IMG/VR virus record: IMGVR_UViG_3300010158_000114
Span: 1-45,749 of that record
Direction: 5' to 3' (one strand)
From: a virus
Length of the DNA: 45,749 bases
The translations under genes and the position numbers were made by a program. Every line of letters begins with the position of its first letter. The first letter of the stretch is position 1. Below the pieces are notes generated by a model. It was not told the origin of the DNA, did no database searches, and worked only from the letters and a program-made list of their open reading frames with translations. Below, one piece after another: positions 16,910 to 23,340 of the stretch.

Positions 16910-16934
16910 TAAAAATGGGAGTCAAATGACTCCC
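16910..16934 (-). terminator. Terminator of a short minus-strand transcript
   Basis: GGGAGTC and GACTCCC pair across AAAT/ATTT; on the minus strand the hairpin is followed by ATTTTTATTTTT. It lies downstream of the 23-codon frame at 16956-17027, not after any long gene. Confidence 0.65.
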
Positions 16935-16955
16935 GATTTCCTCTATAAATTGATT

Positions 16956-17027
16956 TTAGAATTTTATGGTTTGAGATATATCACGTCTCGTACTAACCAA
17001 TTTCTCATATATTATCCCAAAAGACAT
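16956..17027 (-). CDS. Possible 23-residue peptide or small RNA gene
   Basis: Starts MSFGIIYEKLVSTRRDISQT. The frame itself proves little, but it sits 16 bp after a TATTTATAG motif (17051-17043) and 22 bp before a terminator, a full transcription unit of about 140 bases. It could equally be a small RNA. The remainder of the 16879-17097 gap shows nothing else. Confidence 0.35.
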   Translation of the reverse strand: MSFGIIYEKLVSTRRDISQTIKF

Positions 17028-17097
17028 TCTTTTGAAGATATACTATAAATATCAAAAAAAAGTTTGTAATATCAAATATTTTTACTAATTTTATTTT

Positions 17098-17436
17098 ATG
17101 AATAACTTATTTTTTGGTGTGTTATATGGATTGTTTGGACAGATAGGTAGTTTTTTGCAGTTACAGGGTAATGTAAAATATGGTTGGTATGAGAAACATC
17201 CGTATATATTATTATTGGTGAGTATACCAATAAGTTGGTTATATATTCAATCTGTAAAAAGTTTAGTTTTATATTTTGGAGGTGAAATTTGGCAATCAAG
17301 ATTTATAGGTTTTGGAATAGGTATTATTGTTTTTAGTATAATGAGTTCACTTTTATTTAAAGAACCATTTACAATTAAAACATTAATTTCAATACTTTTG
17401 GCTATAATAATAATTTTAATACAAATAATTAAATAA
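17098..17436 (+). CDS. Small multi-pass membrane protein (112 aa)
   Basis: Four hydrophobic helices are visible, at about 2-20, 34-52, 66-84 and 92-111. Size and helix spacing resemble small multidrug-resistance/EamA half-proteins, but the hallmark glutamate of SMR proteins is not evident. Similar four-helix proteins occur in large phages. Function unknown. Confidence 0.62.
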   Translation: MNNLFFGVLYGLFGQIGSFLQLQGNVKYGWYEKHPYILLLVSIPISWLYIQSVKSLVLYFGGEIWQSRFIGFGIGIIVFSIMSSLLFKEPFTIKTLISILLAIIIILIQIIK

Positions 17437-17437
17437 T

Positions 17438-17617
17438 ATGTGGATAATAATTAAAAAAATGGAATTAACCGAAAAGGGTGTTAAAGTACCTGTAGTAATA
17501 ATAGATACACACGGAGAGGTGTTAGATTTTGAAGATTACGCCGAAGCTGAAAAAACAAGATTGTTGTTTCAATCAAACTCCGATTCTGCTCACGAATACA
17601 TACTTAAAGAAATATAA
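17438..17617 (+). CDS. Small hypothetical protein (59 aa)
   Basis: Begins 1 bp after the previous stop, reads MWIIIKKMELTEKGVKVPVV, and ends just before the ATG at 17619. It is a compact protein with a central VVIIDTHGEVLDF beta segment. The tight packing on both sides is good evidence for a real gene. Function unknown. Confidence 0.55.
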   Translation: MWIIIKKMELTEKGVKVPVVIIDTHGEVLDFEDYAEAEKTRLLFQSNSDSAHEYILKEI

Positions 17618-17618
17618 T

Positions 17619-17972
17619 ATGGCTCATCCAAATTTACACGCGAAGAGTTCCGCCAAGAAATTTGGTGGGAAATGGGAAGATTATATTCATCTGCACGAAT
17701 GGCTTGATGAAACCAAAGGATGGTTTGGAGATTCTTTACATAGAATGTTTAGACATCACAGCGAAGGTATATTTGAAATGGAACAGAGGTTTGGTACGGA
17801 ATTTAAAAACTCTGATGGGAAAACGGTATATACAAGATATGTTGGGGAACAACACGTCAAGGAAGATTGTAATGGATATATTCCTTCTGCCAAAGAGTGG
17901 GTTAATAACATTTCATCAAATGAAAGACCTCTTTGGATGATAAAAGTTTTAAAATTAGAATTTGAAGATTAA
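17619..17972 (+). CDS. DUF6915-like protein (117 aa)
   Basis: I chose the ATG at 17619; the frame is open 90 bases further but that overlaps the previous gene. MAHPNLHAKSSAKKFGG, then IHLHEWLDETKGWFGDSLHR, RHHSEGIFEMEQRFG and YVGEQHVKED match the pattern of a conserved family (DUF6915) found in bacteria and phages. The many conserved His residues suggest metal binding. Function unknown. Confidence 0.72.
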   Translation: MAHPNLHAKSSAKKFGGKWEDYIHLHEWLDETKGWFGDSLHRMFRHHSEGIFEMEQRFGTEFKNSDGKTVYTRYVGEQHVKEDCNGYIPSAKEWVNNISSNERPLWMIKVLKLEFED

Positions 17973-17977
17973 AGAGA

Positions 17978-17986
17978 TATTTATAG
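17978..17986 (+). promoter_or_regulatory. TATTTATAG motif
   Basis: Ends 3 bases before the ATG at 17990, in the 17-bp gap between two genes. An instance of the recurrent upstream motif. Confidence 0.5.
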
Positions 17987-17989
17987 TTT

Positions 17990-18709
17990 ATGGAACAAAG
18001 TATATCAATTTTAACACCCGAAGATAAAAAATACCTTAGAAAAGTTTCAAGATATTTGCAATCATATGGATTACAACGAGGAGATATTGAACTTCTTGAA
18101 CTTGAAGATGGTTATGAAATTTATGAAATTTCTGATATTAGATTCGATAGAGTTACAAATTTTTCAAATAATTATTCTGTTGAAGTACCTGAAGGATTAA
18201 TACCAATTCTTGAGAAGATTATGGTTGCAGGACAAAAAAGACAAGATGATATAGATTTTCCCGATTATGTTAATTATGGTAGAATTGAAATTGAAATTGA
18301 TTGTGTAAGTAATGAAATTACGTTAATTCATTATATTACATATATTGAAGCAGGTAATGGAAGAAATTTAGAATTCTCCGCAGAAAATGATGAAATTGGT
18401 ATGGAGGTATTTAATTCAATTAGAGAATACTGTACTGAAGTTGAACCTATTATGGAATTAAAATATAATGGTTCAGGTGATAGCGGTTATTTGGAAGATA
18501 GATTTGAAAATGGTGAACCAGTACCAGGTCCTGTTGAAAATTGGTGTGAAATACAATTATCAAGAAATTTTGGAAGTTGGGGAGATAACGAAGGGTCTGA
18601 AGGTAATTTTATATTTAATATGGAAAATAACACGGCAGAATTAAATCATACGTGGAATGAACAAAATAGTACAACAACAACACTATTTGAAGGGGAATTT
18701 GGAAAATAA
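17990..18709 (+). CDS. Hypothetical protein (239 aa)
   Basis: Starts MEQSISILTPEDKKYLRKVS. Acidic and beta-rich, with an Asn/Gly/Thr-rich C-terminus. No enzyme motifs, signal peptide or membrane segments are visible. It is flanked by a TATTTATAG motif and a terminator, so it looks like a single-gene transcript. Confidence 0.62.
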   Translation: MEQSISILTPEDKKYLRKVSRYLQSYGLQRGDIELLELEDGYEIYEISDIRFDRVTNFSNNYSVEVPEGLIPILEKIMVAGQKRQDDIDFPDYVNYGRIEIEIDCVSNEITLIHYITYIEAGNGRNLEFSAENDEIGMEVFNSIREYCTEVEPIMELKYNGSGDSGYLEDRFENGEPVPGPVENWCEIQLSRNFGSWGDNEGSEGNFIFNMENNTAELNHTWNEQNSTTTTLFEGEFGK

Positions 18710-18728
18710 AATAATTTGAAAAAAGATT

Positions 18729-18756
18729 AACCCGGACTTTGGTAGTTCGGGTTTTT
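18729..18756 (+). terminator. Rho-independent terminator
   Basis: AACCCGGACT pairs with AGTTCGGGTT (one G-T pair) around a 5-base loop, followed by six T. Confidence 0.85.
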
Positions 18757-18760
18757 TATT

Positions 18761-18768
18761 TATATTTG
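18761..18768 (+). promoter_or_regulatory. Bacteroidetes-type promoter element TATATTTG
   Basis: A TAnnTTTG match directly after a terminator and 20 bp before the ATG at 18789. It suggests independent host-polymerase expression of the secreted protein. Confidence 0.5.
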
Positions 18769-18788
18769 TTTATTAACATTAAAACAAT

Positions 18789-19169
18789 ATGAAAAAAGTA
18801 ACACTCATAGTAGTCAGTCTACTCCTAACTTTATTTAGTTATTCACAAGATTTTAATAGAGTTATTGTTGCCAGTAAAAGTGAATGGAATGGTACCGAAT
18901 GGAAGGTAACATCATCAAGTAAACCCACAGATATGTTTGTAATTATGAAAGATTGGGACATTACAATTGGAACATATAAGTTTAAAACTTATGATGACCC
19001 TGAAAAAACAACATATGAAAGTCACGTATGTTATACTTGGAAGTGTGTAAACGGAAATGGTGATAAATGCGTTTTTATGATGAAAAAATTTAAACCCGAA
19101 GTATCAAGTCATATGTTATACTCAATTCTTTATGATACGGGTGTTATGTACGAATACGAATGTGAATAA
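18789..19169 (+). CDS. Secreted protein with signal peptide (126 aa)
   Basis: A signal peptide MKKVTLIVVSLLLTLFSYSQ is followed by a mature part with three cysteines and beta-rich sequence. The FSYSQ cleavage context is typical of Flavobacteria exported proteins. It has its own promoter and terminator and looks like an accessory (moron) gene possibly taken from a host. Possible roles are envelope alteration or superinfection exclusion; neither is shown. Confidence 0.68.
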   Translation: MKKVTLIVVSLLLTLFSYSQDFNRVIVASKSEWNGTEWKVTSSSKPTDMFVIMKDWDITIGTYKFKTYDDPEKTTYESHVCYTWKCVNGNGDKCVFMMKKFKPEVSSHMLYSILYDTGVMYEYECE

Positions 19170-19177
19170 ATAATAGG

Positions 19178-19285
19178 TTGATTGGGAAACCCGAAAGGGT
19201 GAGGAGGGGAGAAATCTCAAGTAAAGCCAATTGTAAAAACAGATGTCCACTCGCCCATCTTCTGTTTTCCTTAAAATATTTTTTG
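19178..19285 (+). other. Structured intergenic element, probable RNA
   Basis: Between two genes lie an ACCC-GAAA-GGGT hairpin with a GNRA loop, a GAG/CTC mini-helix and an outer ATTGG/CCAAT pairing. A long terminator-like hairpin follows (AAAACAGATG and its partner in CATCTTCTGTTTT). The open frame covering it is improbable. It could be a small RNA or a leader element. I see no convincing match to a known riboswitch. Confidence 0.4.
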
Positions 19286-19304
19286 GTAATTAAAAAAAGT
19301 TTCG

Positions 19305-19312
19305 TATCTTTG
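19305..19312 (+). promoter_or_regulatory. Bacteroidetes-type promoter element TATCTTTG
   Basis: An exact TAnnTTTG, with a TTG 19 bases upstream. It ends only 4 bases before the ATG at 19317, implying a leaderless or nearly leaderless mRNA. Confidence 0.6.
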
Positions 19313-19316
19313 TCCT

Positions 19317-19973
19317 ATGATAAAAATAGATACAAATACAAATGTTTGGGTGACAAGTGATTCTCACTTCTCTCACAAAAATATATGTCGTGGTGTGACT
19401 AATTGGAGACTACCTAATGGTGAAATTCCTGTGGGACAAACAAGGGATTTTACAACTATTGAAAAGATGAATACCGCAATTGTTAATAACATTAACGAAG
19501 TTGTGGGACAGGATGATATTCTTATTCACCTTGGGGATTGGAGTTTTGGTGGTTACGAACAAATCAGAGAATTTTGGGATAGATTAGTTTGTAAAAACAT
19601 TCACCTTATACTTGGAAATCACGACCACCACATAGATAGAAATAGAGATGGTTCACAAGGATTGTTCCAAAGTGTTTCTCACTACAATACAGTTGAAATA
19701 GGAGATTATAAATTCCAATTGATGCACTATCCCATTTCGAGCTGGGATGGGTTAAATAAGGGTGTAATGCACTTACACGGACACTGTCACCTTCCTACTA
19801 ATAGAAGATTTGGTGTGGGTAAAAGAATGGATGTTGGAATGGACGGACATCCTGAGTTCAGACCTTATAACTTAATAAGAGAAGTTGTTCCATTATTAAA
19901 GAAAAGACCGATTAAATCGGAAATTGGTGAAGACCACCACACAGATGATATTGTAAATAAAGATAAAGGATAA
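19317..19973 (+). CDS. Calcineurin-like metallophosphoesterase (second copy)
   Basis: Motifs in order: TSDSHFSHKNI near residue 13, ILIHLGDWSFGG near 64, LILGNHDHH near 96, LMHYP near 138 and HLHGHCHLP near 155. These are the metal ligands of the superfamily, in the arrangement of the phage- and bacterial-type single-domain phosphoesterases that begin WVTSDSHFSH. It differs clearly from the enzyme at 1002-1688. It is followed by a small gene, a P-loop kinase and tRNA genes, so a role in end-processing of nucleic acid (paired phosphatase and kinase) is a fair hypothesis. Confidence 0.88.
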   Translation: MIKIDTNTNVWVTSDSHFSHKNICRGVTNWRLPNGEIPVGQTRDFTTIEKMNTAIVNNINEVVGQDDILIHLGDWSFGGYEQIREFWDRLVCKNIHLILGNHDHHIDRNRDGSQGLFQSVSHYNTVEIGDYKFQLMHYPISSWDGLNKGVMHLHGHCHLPTNRRFGVGKRMDVGMDGHPEFRPYNLIREVVPLLKKRPIKSEIGEDHHTDDIVNKDKG

Positions 19974-19978
19974 AATAT

Positions 19979-20188
19979 ATGAAAAATAAAGTTTGGATTA
20001 AAACAGAGATTACAACACACACAGAACAAGATATAAGGATTCAGCCAACACCTGAATTTGATGGAATTACGTTGGAGTTTAAAGATGTTGATGATGCGGA
20101 TTATAAAACTAGATTGTATTTGAACACAGAAAGTTTGGAGGCGTTAATAGCCAAATTGAGAGAGACAATGGATTACGTTAAACAATAA
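19979..20188 (+). CDS. Hypothetical protein (69 aa)
   Basis: Starts MKNKVWIKTEITTHTEQDIR. A small beta-rich acidic protein between the phosphoesterase and the kinase, with gaps of 5 and 3 bp, so clearly in the same operon. Function unknown. Confidence 0.62.
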   Translation: MKNKVWIKTEITTHTEQDIRIQPTPEFDGITLEFKDVDDADYKTRLYLNTESLEALIAKLRETMDYVKQ

Positions 20189-20191
20189 ATT

Positions 20192-20575
20192 ATGAAAGAA
20201 TTAATACTATTAAGAGGATTACCCGGAAGTGGTAAATCAACATTAGCAAAAACATTAGGTGGACCAGTATTTGAAGCCGACAATTTTTTTATGTTTGAGG
20301 GTGAATACAAGTTTAATCCGTCATTATTAAGTAATGCCCATAGTCATTGTCAAAACCAAACACAAATTGCGATGTTGGATGAACACGAAAAAATAATTGT
20401 TTCCAATACATTCACTCAAGAGTGGGAGATGAAATCGTACTATGAATTAGCCAAAAAATACGGGTATAGAGTTCATTCTATCATAGTGGAGAATAGACAC
20501 GGAGGAGTAAACGAACACGGAGTTCCTGAAGATAAGTTAGTATTTATGAAAAATAGATTTGAAGTTAAATTGTAA
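20192..20575 (+). CDS. P-loop kinase, polynucleotide-kinase-like (127 aa)
   Basis: Walker A RGLPGSGKST (residues 8-17) is followed by an FEADNFFMF block, HSHCQNQ, and an IIVSNTFTQEWEM strand. The NRHGGVNEHGVP and KNRFE elements are typical of the NEDD4BP2/T4-PNK-like 5'-kinase group. Those enzymes phosphorylate nucleic-acid 5' ends; the substrate here is not proven. It lies 8 bp upstream of the tRNA genes. Confidence 0.78.
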   Translation: MKELILLRGLPGSGKSTLAKTLGGPVFEADNFFMFEGEYKFNPSLLSNAHSHCQNQTQIAMLDEHEKIIVSNTFTQEWEMKSYYELAKKYGYRVHSIIVENRHGGVNEHGVPEDKLVFMKNRFEVKL

Positions 20576-20582
20576 ATAAAAT

Positions 20583-20655
20583 GCGTGCGTAGTTCAATTG
20601 GTAGAACATCGGTCTCCAAAACCGAAGATGGTAGGTTCGAGTCCTCACGTGCGTG
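20583..20655 (+). tRNA. tRNA-Trp (CCA anticodon)
   Basis: Cloverleaf by eye: acceptor GCGTGCG/CGTGCGT with three G-T pairs, D-arm GTTC/GAAC, anticodon stem TCGGT/ACCGA with loop CTCCAAA (anticodon CCA) and T-loop TTCGAGT. Only the inner three T-stem pairs form. The 3' CCA is not encoded in full. Confidence 0.85.
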
Positions 20656-20661
20656 CAGAAT

Positions 20662-20733
20662 GCCGCGGTGGTCAAGGGGTTAAGACGCTTCCCTTTCACG
20701 GAAGAGTCACGGGTTCAATTCCCGTCCGGGGTA
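20662..20733 (+). tRNA. tRNA-Glu (TTC anticodon)
   Basis: Acceptor GCCGCGG/CCGGGGT with one mismatch, anticodon stem CTTCC/GGAAG with loop CTTTCAC (anticodon TTC) and T-stem ACGGG/CCCGT with loop TTCAATT. It follows the Trp tRNA by 6 bases. CCA is not encoded. Confidence 0.85.
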
Positions 20734-20741
20734 CAATTTTT

Positions 20742-20882
20742 TAGTTGGGCAGTGGGAGGTTCCCTCATAGCAATCATCGGTGCTTTAGGTATGGAAGAGG
20801 CCGAATAGATACATCCGATAGAGTATCAAATAAGGTTGATTCCTGATTCAAATCCTAACAGGTTCGATTCCTGTACCAACTA
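20742..20882 (+). ncRNA. tRNA-like RNA, too long for a tRNA
   Basis: The ends pair as an acceptor-like helix (TAGTTGG at 20742-20748 with CCAACTA at 20876-20882). Just inside the 3' strand is a perfect T-arm, ACAGG-TTCGATT-CCTGT. The interior, however, is about 110 bases where a tRNA has about 40-45. Internal hairpins include GATAC/GTATC and TCGG/CCGA. A GATTC-CTGATTC-AAATC arm at 20838-20854 could present anticodon GAT, but no D-arm is found. It may be an interrupted tRNA or a tRNA-mimicking RNA. The insert is too small for an ordinary group I intron. Confidence 0.55.
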
Positions 20883-20890
20883 AACAATTA

Positions 20891-21025
20891 AACCGAGTAG
20901 AAATGCGTAGATGAGTTATCTGGGAGAACAGAGACGCAAGGGTACACACTTAGTAATTCTCTTATGGTGTGTGAAGTGGTTAAACGTGAGCCGACGGGAT
21001 ACCTGATAAAACTTATCACTCGGTT
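20891..21025 (+). ncRNA. Structured non-coding RNA of unknown class
   Basis: The ends pair perfectly (AACCGAGT with ACTCGGTT). Inside are AGAT/ATCT enclosed by GCGT/ACGC, a six-pair ACACAC/GTGTGT helix, GGTT/AGCC and a TGATA/TATCA hairpin. That makes a five-helix junction-like fold. A strong terminator begins 9 bases downstream. No family recognised. Confidence 0.5.
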
Positions 21026-21033
21026 ATAAAAAA

Positions 21034-21058
21034 AGGTCAGATTAATCTGACCTTTTTC
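21034..21058. terminator. Bidirectional terminator between RNA cluster and holin gene
   Basis: A palindrome AGGTCAGAT/ATCTGACCT with T-runs on both sides. It serves the RNA cluster on the plus strand and the holin on the minus strand. Confidence 0.85.
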
Positions 21059-21078
21059 TTTTTTAGAACTATTAAAAC

Positions 21079-21249
21079 TTAAGCAGTTTTCTTTGATAAG
21101 ATTGACCAAATTGAGCCAACCAATGTCATTACACCACCGATAATATCAACAGATACTGATTCAGTGATGAGTCCTTTAGCGATTAGAAGACCACCAGCAA
21201 ATGTTAGTGCGTGTCTAATCAAACCTAAAACTTGTTCTTTTACAATCAT
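21079..21249 (-). CDS. Holin-like protein (56 aa)
   Basis: Starts MIVKEQVLGLIRHALTFAGG and ends IWSILSKKTA. Two hydrophobic helices (about residues 10-25 and 34-51) are separated by LITESVSVD. The pattern, including the RHALTFAGG start, matches small holins of Bacteroidetes and proteobacterial phages as I remember them. Holins open the inner membrane at lysis so the endolysin (3386-4201) reaches the wall. Confidence 0.75.
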   Translation of the reverse strand: MIVKEQVLGLIRHALTFAGGLLIAKGLITESVSVDIIGGVMTLVGSIWSILSKKTA

Positions 21250-21314
21250 TTTTAAAAAATTTTAAAAGTTTATTTATTAATAAATATCTTTTTTTTAAAA
21301 AAAATTCCAAATCA

Positions 21315-21346
21315 TTTGACACTTGTCCAATATTTGTGTATATTTA
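21315..21346 (+). promoter_or_regulatory. Host-type promoter for the lipoprotein gene
   Basis: TTTG at 21315-21318 and TATATTTA at 21339-21346, spaced 20 bases, approximate the Bacteroidetes TTTG-N19-TAnnTTTG promoter. The ATG is 29 bases further on. Confidence 0.45.
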
Positions 21347-21375
21347 TGTACAGAAATAAATTAAAAAACACAATT

Positions 21376-21564
21376 ATGAAAAAAGTAATCGCAATTCTTT
21401 CTATCGTAGCATTAGCATCTTGCGGCGGTGGACAATCAACTGAGACCCCAACTACAGACTCAACTAAAGTATGTATGGACTCTACTTCTTGTGACTCAAC
21501 TAAAGTTGTTGTAGATACTACAACTACTCCTGTTGATACCACAAAAGCTGTAGAAATGAAATAA
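21376..21564 (+). CDS. Small lipoprotein (62 aa)
   Basis: I chose the ATG at 21376; the frame upstream is leader. The signal sequence MKKVIAILSIVALASCGGG has a canonical lipobox (ALASC), so Cys16 would be lipidated. The mature part is Thr/Ser/Asp-rich and low in complexity (DSTK and VDTT repeats), with two more cysteines. It carries its own promoter and terminator. A role in superinfection exclusion or as an outer-membrane spanin component is possible but unproven. Confidence 0.75.
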   Translation: MKKVIAILSIVALASCGGGQSTETPTTDSTKVCMDSTSCDSTKVVVDTTTTPVDTTKAVEMK

Positions 21565-21584
21565 TTTTTCTACCGAAAAAGAAG

Positions 21585-21611
21585 AACCCACCTTTTTAGG
21601 TGGGTTTTTTT
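21585..21611. terminator. Terminator between lipoprotein and convergent peptidase
   Basis: AACCCACCT and AGGTGGGTT pair around TTTT and are followed by T-run on the plus strand. Confidence 0.85.
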
Positions 21612-22839
21612 ATTTAAGTAATTTTTTTATTCTTTCTATATTCTCGTTAATTTTTTCATCTTCTTTATCCACCTCTTTTTCTTTATATGTGGGACTCATT
21701 TTTGTTAACCAATTAGGTGTTGGTTGTTCTTTGTCAGTTGCTCTTGCCCATCTTTTTTCAATCCTTTCACCTGTTTTTTTATCGTATTTGTCTTTAAATG
21801 GATTTAATAACTTGAAAGGCGCTTGTATTAATGCAGCCATTAATGGGTCTTTGTATGTTTTAGATTTTTTATATTCTTTTTCTTTATCGTCATCTTTGTC
21901 TTTATCATCGTCTGTATCTACGTTAAGATATTTTGTTATTGATACCTTATCATAAGTAGAGTTGTAAAGTGAAATAATAACATCATCATTTGTTTCACCT
22001 ATTATTTTTCCTTTACGTACTTTTTCACCATCAGAAACGTAAGGTTTGGTTATATTGCAAAATTCTAAATAATATTTTTTCTCTTTAATAAGATGTTGAA
22101 TTACAATTTTATTAACACAAGACGTACTAGAATCTTTTTTATTATTTACAATACCATCGACAGGACTTTTAATTTGTGAATTACTATTTTTTGGTAATTT
22201 AATTGTGCCCGAACTTAAAACTTTATCTTTACCGAATTCTGAATATATTTTTTCTTCTTTTAAACCAAATGAAGCACCTATAGATTTTATAAAATTTCTT
22301 TCTATATCATCTGTAGGAGTACTTCCTGATTGTGATGTTGCAAAGTCTTTTGAAGGTGAGAGAGGTTCTGAAATTGGGGTATCTTGTTTTTCTGTTGGGG
22401 TACCTGTTGTATTTGAAACGTGAACGTGATTATCGTGACCGGGAAATCCAAAAGTTAATACTGCTTTAGGGTTACCAGATTCTCTATTTTTAGTATAACC
22501 CATTTTTATCAATTCACCTACAAGTTTGTCGGCGTCTCCTCTATTTGAGTTACTAACTGCTTTACCATTAATTATTGCAATATCAACCGCATTACCTGTT
22601 GTATGTCTTGATTTACCTGTTTTGTGTCCTGAAACTGCTGTCGTGACATCAACCTTTACATTAGCTCTTTCAGCTGCAGTTTGAACATCCTTTAAAAGTG
22701 CGACATTAATATTATCTTTAGATGGTGTACTACTACCTACGACTCTATCTTTAAAATCAACATTTGCGTATACATCATCCGCCTCTGAAATATTCATAAG
22801 TGTTTTTAACCTAGTAATATTTTCATTTAATTTTTTCAT
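21610..22839 (-). CDS. Peptidoglycan peptidase-like protein: M15-like domain plus degenerate M23-like domain (409 aa)
   Basis: Residues 60-142 look like an M15 D,D-peptidase core: SRHTTGNAVDIAI (His79, Asp86) and FPGHDNHVHVS (His138/His140), the expected zinc ligands. Residues 210-300 resemble an M23/LytM barrel (IKSPVDGIV, IVIQHLIKEKKYYLEF, KVRKGKIIG), but the catalytic histidines are not evident, so this part may bind rather than cut. The C-terminal 100 residues are Lys/Asp/Glu-rich. Targeting-like ends occur at both N- and C-termini (LNENITRLKTLM and INENIERIKKLL). A virion-associated wall hydrolase is likely. Confidence 0.72.
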   Translation of the reverse strand: MKKLNENITRLKTLMNISEADDVYANVDFKDRVVGSSTPSKDNINVALLKDVQTAAERANVKVDVTTAVSGHKTGKSRHTTGNAVDIAIINGKAVSNSNRGDADKLVGELIKMGYTKNRESGNPKAVLTFGFPGHDNHVHVSNTTGTPTEKQDTPISEPLSPSKDFATSQSGSTPTDDIERNFIKSIGASFGLKEEKIYSEFGKDKVLSSGTIKLPKNSNSQIKSPVDGIVNNKKDSSTSCVNKIVIQHLIKEKKYYLEFCNITKPYVSDGEKVRKGKIIGETNDDVIISLYNSTYDKVSITKYLNVDTDDDKDKDDDKEKEYKKSKTYKDPLMAALIQAPFKLLNPFKDKYDKKTGERIEKRWARATDKEQPTPNWLTKMSPTYKEKEVDKEDEKINENIERIKKLLK

Positions 22840-22851
22840 ACTAATAAATAC

Positions 22852-23043
22852 TTAAATTTCAGGAAAATTCCTGTTGTTAAGTTCTTTAATTGATAATGTG
22901 TTATTTTTCCATTCTTTCCAAGTATCAAAGACTTTAAGTTCTTCTAATGCGCCTTCAGTAATCAATATAAATCCATCAGGGGCGATGCCATCATACTTTT
23001 TCATCGGGCCTCCTTCTTCTAAAATTTTTTTAATATCTATCAT
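22852..23043 (-). CDS. Hypothetical protein (63 aa)
   Basis: Starts MIDIKKILEEGGPMKKYDGI. Small and soluble, with a central GFILITEGALEELK segment that again shows the I-T-E pattern. Function unknown. Confidence 0.5.
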   Translation of the reverse strand: MIDIKKILEEGGPMKKYDGIAPDGFILITEGALEELKVFDTWKEWKNNTLSIKELNNRNFPEI

Positions 23044-23115
23044 ATTCTAATATTTATTTAAATATAATAAAATTTAGTCATTAAGACATAAATTTAAAAT
23101 TTAACCCTATGGCTG

Positions 23116-23340
23116 ATGCAGATAAACAGAAAAACTTGGAGAGCCACGTTTCAAGACAATCTCTCCCAAATATTTTTAATGTTGGCATTATTTTTCAATC
23201 CTTTTGGGTTCGATGCCGTTCAGTATTCTCTGATGTTATGGACAGGAAGTTTATGGAAAGCCAACTTCGTTATGTATTGTATTGCGGGAGTATTCTTTGG
23301 ATTATATATCTACTTTCGCAGGCTTTCTAAGAAAAACTAA
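23116..23340 (+). CDS. Small conserved membrane protein (74 aa)
   Basis: I preferred this frame (MQINRKTWRATFQDNLSQIF) over the overlapping one at 23109. Its sequence (ALFFNPFGFDAVQYSLMLWT, two membrane helices, basic end) matches a protein type I recall from other T4-like phages. It converges with 23337-23669 by 4 bp. Function unknown. Confidence 0.62.
   Translation: MQINRKTWRATFQDNLSQIFLMLALFFNPFGFDAVQYSLMLWTGSLWKANFVMYCIAGVFFGLYIYFRRLSKKN

Noticed and set aside
19178-19360. Plus-strand 60-codon frame in the structured stretch
   Set aside because: It crosses the terminator-like hairpin and the phosphoesterase promoter and start, and its composition is not protein-like.
20742-20882. Group I intron in a tRNA
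   Set aside because: The excess over a tRNA is only about 65 bases and no P3/P7 core elements are seen.
20900-20911. 12-base match GAAATGCGTAGA to the conserved 690-loop region of 16S rRNA
   Set aside because: A 12-base match between a 45-kb window and a 1.5-kb rRNA is expected by chance; flanking structure does not clearly agree.
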